Both the position numbers and the translations under genes were made by a program. Shown here piece after piece: positions 3,934-5,776 of a DNA stretch of 5,776 nt. The notes under the pieces were generated by a model. That model was given only the letters and a program-made list of their open reading frames with translations. It did not search any database and was not told the origin of the DNA. Numbering within the stretch: the stretch's first letter is position 1; the number at the start of each line of letters is the position of its first letter. This DNA is from JBGYPP01 sp041838515 (GTDB lineage Bacteria; Bacillota; Clostridia; Lachnospirales; Lachnospiraceae): contig JBGYPP010000089.1 in the NCBI GenBank assembly GCA_041838515.1, forward strand, positions 1 to 5,776, read 5' to 3'.

Positions 3934-5776
3934 ATGACCAAAAAGAAAGCGTGGATAAGTCTGGCCATGTTGGCAGTCTTATTGTTGGTTACCACATACA
4001 TAGACATCTTCGGCCTGGGCGCTGCCGGCGCTGGCAGCGCGGACAAGATCAAGCTGGGCCTGGATCTGGCCGGCGGCGTGAGCATTACCTACCAGGTGGT
4101 GGGGCAGGAGGAGCCGGATCCCACGGACATGGCTGACACCATATCCAAGCTGCAAAAGCGGGTGCTCAGCTATAGCACCGAATCCAGCGTGTACCAGGAG
4201 GGTGCCAACCGTATCAATATAGAGATACCCGGCGTCAGCGATGCCAATGCCATATTGCAGGATCTGGGCCGCCCGGGCGCGCTCTACTTCCTCTCCCAGA
4301 CCGGCGCCCAGGGCGAGCTCAACTACATGCCCACGGCTACGGAGGATGGGTATACCTACACGCTGCTGCGGGATATCTCCGCGCTGTTGGAGGACGGCTC
4401 TGTGGCGCTGACAGGCACGGATATAGCCGAGGCCCGGGCCGGCACCTATCAAAATTCCATGGGAAATACCGAAACTGTGGTGGATCTGCAGATGACGGCA
4501 GAGGGCAAGGCCAAGTTCGCCGCCGCCACCGCCCGGGCCTATGGGGATGGCAGCAATCCCCAGACCATAGCCATCTATTATGACGGCGTATTTGTCAGCG
4601 TACCCAGGGTCAATGGCGTGATAGAGGAGGGTCAGGCCCAGATCACCGGCATGGCCACCTATGAGGAGGCGGAGAATCTGGCCTCTACCATACGCATAGG
4701 CGGATTGAAATTGGAATTGGAAGAATTGCATTCCAAGGTGGTGGGCGCCCACCTGGGCGTGGAGGCTATATCCTCCAGCCTTAAGGCCGGAGCCATAGGC
4801 TTTGCCATAGTGGCCCTGTTTATGATTGCTGTGTACAAGCTGGCCGGCCTGGCCTCTGTAGGCGCATTGGCTATTTATGTCAGCTCCATAGTCATGCTGC
4901 TGGGCGGCTTTGACCTGACCCTGACCCTGCCCGGCATAGCCGGCATCATACTCTCCGTGGGCATGGCCGTGGATGCCAATGTCATCGTATTCGCCCGCAT
5001 ACGGGAGGAACTGGCCGCCGGCAAGACCGTAGCCGAGGCCATGAAAGAGGGATTTGACAAGGCCTTATCCGCCATATTGGACGGAAATATCACCACGGTG
5101 CTGGCTGCCGCCGTGCTGTGGATACTGGGACCCGGTACCATCAAGGGCTTTGCCCAGACCCTGATCCTGGGCATAGCGCTGTCCATGTTCACCGCCCTGT
5201 TCGTCACCCGTTGGATATTGCAGGCCTTGTACGCCCTGGGTCTTAGGGAGGAGAAATACTATGGCCGCGCAAAGGAGAGGCAGGCCATAGACTTTCTCTC
5301 CAAAGGCAGGATGTTTGCTGTCCTGTCCCTGCTGGTGATACTGGCCGGCGGAGCGGGCATGGCGTATTATCAGCAGTCCGGCAAGGGCGCGCTCAATTAC
5401 AGCCTGGAATTCCGGGGCGGTACGGCCACCACGGTGGTGATGGGCCGGGCCATGAGCCTGGAGGAGGCCAATGCGCAGCTGCTGCCGGTGGCGGAGCAAG
5501 CCGTTGGCGGCGCAGTGCAGATCCAAACGGTACAGGATTCCACGGAAATCATACTCAAGACCGCCGCTCTGCCGGTGGAGAAAAGGGAGGCCCTGGCCCT
5601 GGCGCTGGTGGAGGCCTTTGGCCTCTCTGAGGAGGACATCAGCACAGAAACCATCAGTTCCACCATCTCTGGAGAGATGAAGAGGGATACGCTGCTGGCC
5701 GTGGCCGTGGCCATAGCCGCCATGCTGCTGTATGTAAAGCTGCGCTTTAAGGATATACGCTTTGGCATCAGCTCCG
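3934..5776 (+). CDS. secDF: SecDF, fused SecD/SecF protein-export membrane protein, 3' end outside the window
   Basis: SecDF is an RND-superfamily membrane protein that uses the proton gradient to help SecYEG release proteins outside the membrane. The window shows 614 codons; fused SecDF proteins are usually ~730-760, so roughly 120 are missing. Residues ~6-23 form the first membrane helix. LGLDLAGGVSITY is the SecD D1 motif (Ala where many have Arg, Lys or Gln). A large external domain runs to ~265, followed by helices at about 285-302, 304-322, 328-352, 375-398 and 400-425. TLTLPGIAGIILSVGMAVDAN is the SecD D5 motif; its Asp347 probably matches the proton-relay Asp of characterised SecDF. 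The SecF half begins at ~455 with a helix at ~460-476, LNYSLEFRGGT at 487-497, and a helix at ~587-603. SecD and SecF are one frame with no stop between them. ATA codes ~27 of 47 Ile residues. Confidence 0.96.
   Translation, partial: MTKKKAWISLAMLAVLLLVTTYIDIFGLGAAGAGSADKIKLGLDLAGGVSITYQVVGQEEPDPTDMADTISKLQKRVLSYSTESSVYQEGANRINIEIPGVSDANAILQDLGRPGALYFLSQTGAQGELNYMPTATEDGYTYTLLRDISALLEDGSVALTGTDIAEARAGTYQNSMGNTETVVDLQMTAEGKAKFAAATARAYGDGSNPQTIAIYYDGVFVSVPRVNGVIEEGQAQITGMATYEEAENLASTIRIGGLKLELEELHSKVVGAHLGVEAISSSLKAGAIGFAIVALFMIAVYKLAGLASVGALAIYVSSIVMLLGGFDLTLTLPGIAGIILSVGMAVDANVIVFARIREELAAGKTVAEAMKEGFDKALSAILDGNITTVLAAAVLWILGPGTIKGFAQTLILGIALSMFTALFVTRWILQALYALGLREEKYYGRAKERQAIDFLSKGRMFAVLSLLVILAGGAGMAYYQQSGKGALNYSLEFRGGTATTVVMGRAMSLEEANAQLLPVAEQAVGGAVQIQTVQDSTEIILKTAALPVEKREALALALVEAFGLSEEDISTETISSTISGEMKRDTLLAVAVAIAAMLLYVKLRFKDIRFGISS

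Overview
The window looks like chromosomal DNA from a GC-rich member of the Clostridia. The main reason is a SCIFF (six-cysteine in forty-five residues) peptide gene followed by its radical SAM/SPASM maturase, a pair that is almost a signature of that class. All genes read on the + strand. Ile is coded mostly by ATA despite the high GC content, which should help place the genome. I could not assign a genus from sequence alone.

Layout. Positions 1-1554 hold the C-terminal part of a ClpB-type disaggregase: end of the first AAA+ domain, coiled-coil M domain, second AAA+ domain. It is interrupted by one in-frame TGA at 586-588, where the family has Arg in an Arg-Trp-Thr-Gly-Ile-Pro motif; reading continues cleanly in the same frame afterwards. 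Positions 1543-1768 are a tandem array of about 3.5 copies of a 63-64 bp GC-rich unit. It is followed by a terminator hairpin (1794-1827) and a probable extended -10 promoter (1825-1853). Next come scfA (1888-2049), a terminator or attenuator hairpin (2074-2101), and scfB (2142-3560). A second tandem array (3555-3900) has five copies of a 67 bp unit built from two related half-units, plus a remnant. Then secDF begins (3934) and runs off the right edge.

How the genes may work together. scfA encodes the precursor and scfB the enzyme expected to install a thioether crosslink (ranthipeptide class). The hairpin between them would give more precursor than enzyme transcript. The fused SecD/SecF protein drives late steps of Sec export by proton motive force; its place next to the SCIFF pair is a recurrent neighbourhood as I recall it, but a functional link is inference. 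clpB looks like a separate unit upstream.

The least explained parts are the two repeat arrays. They differ in sequence, but both have 63-67 bp units, both carry hairpins with a compensatory base-pair change between copies, and both begin so that the stop codon of the upstream gene lies inside the first unit.
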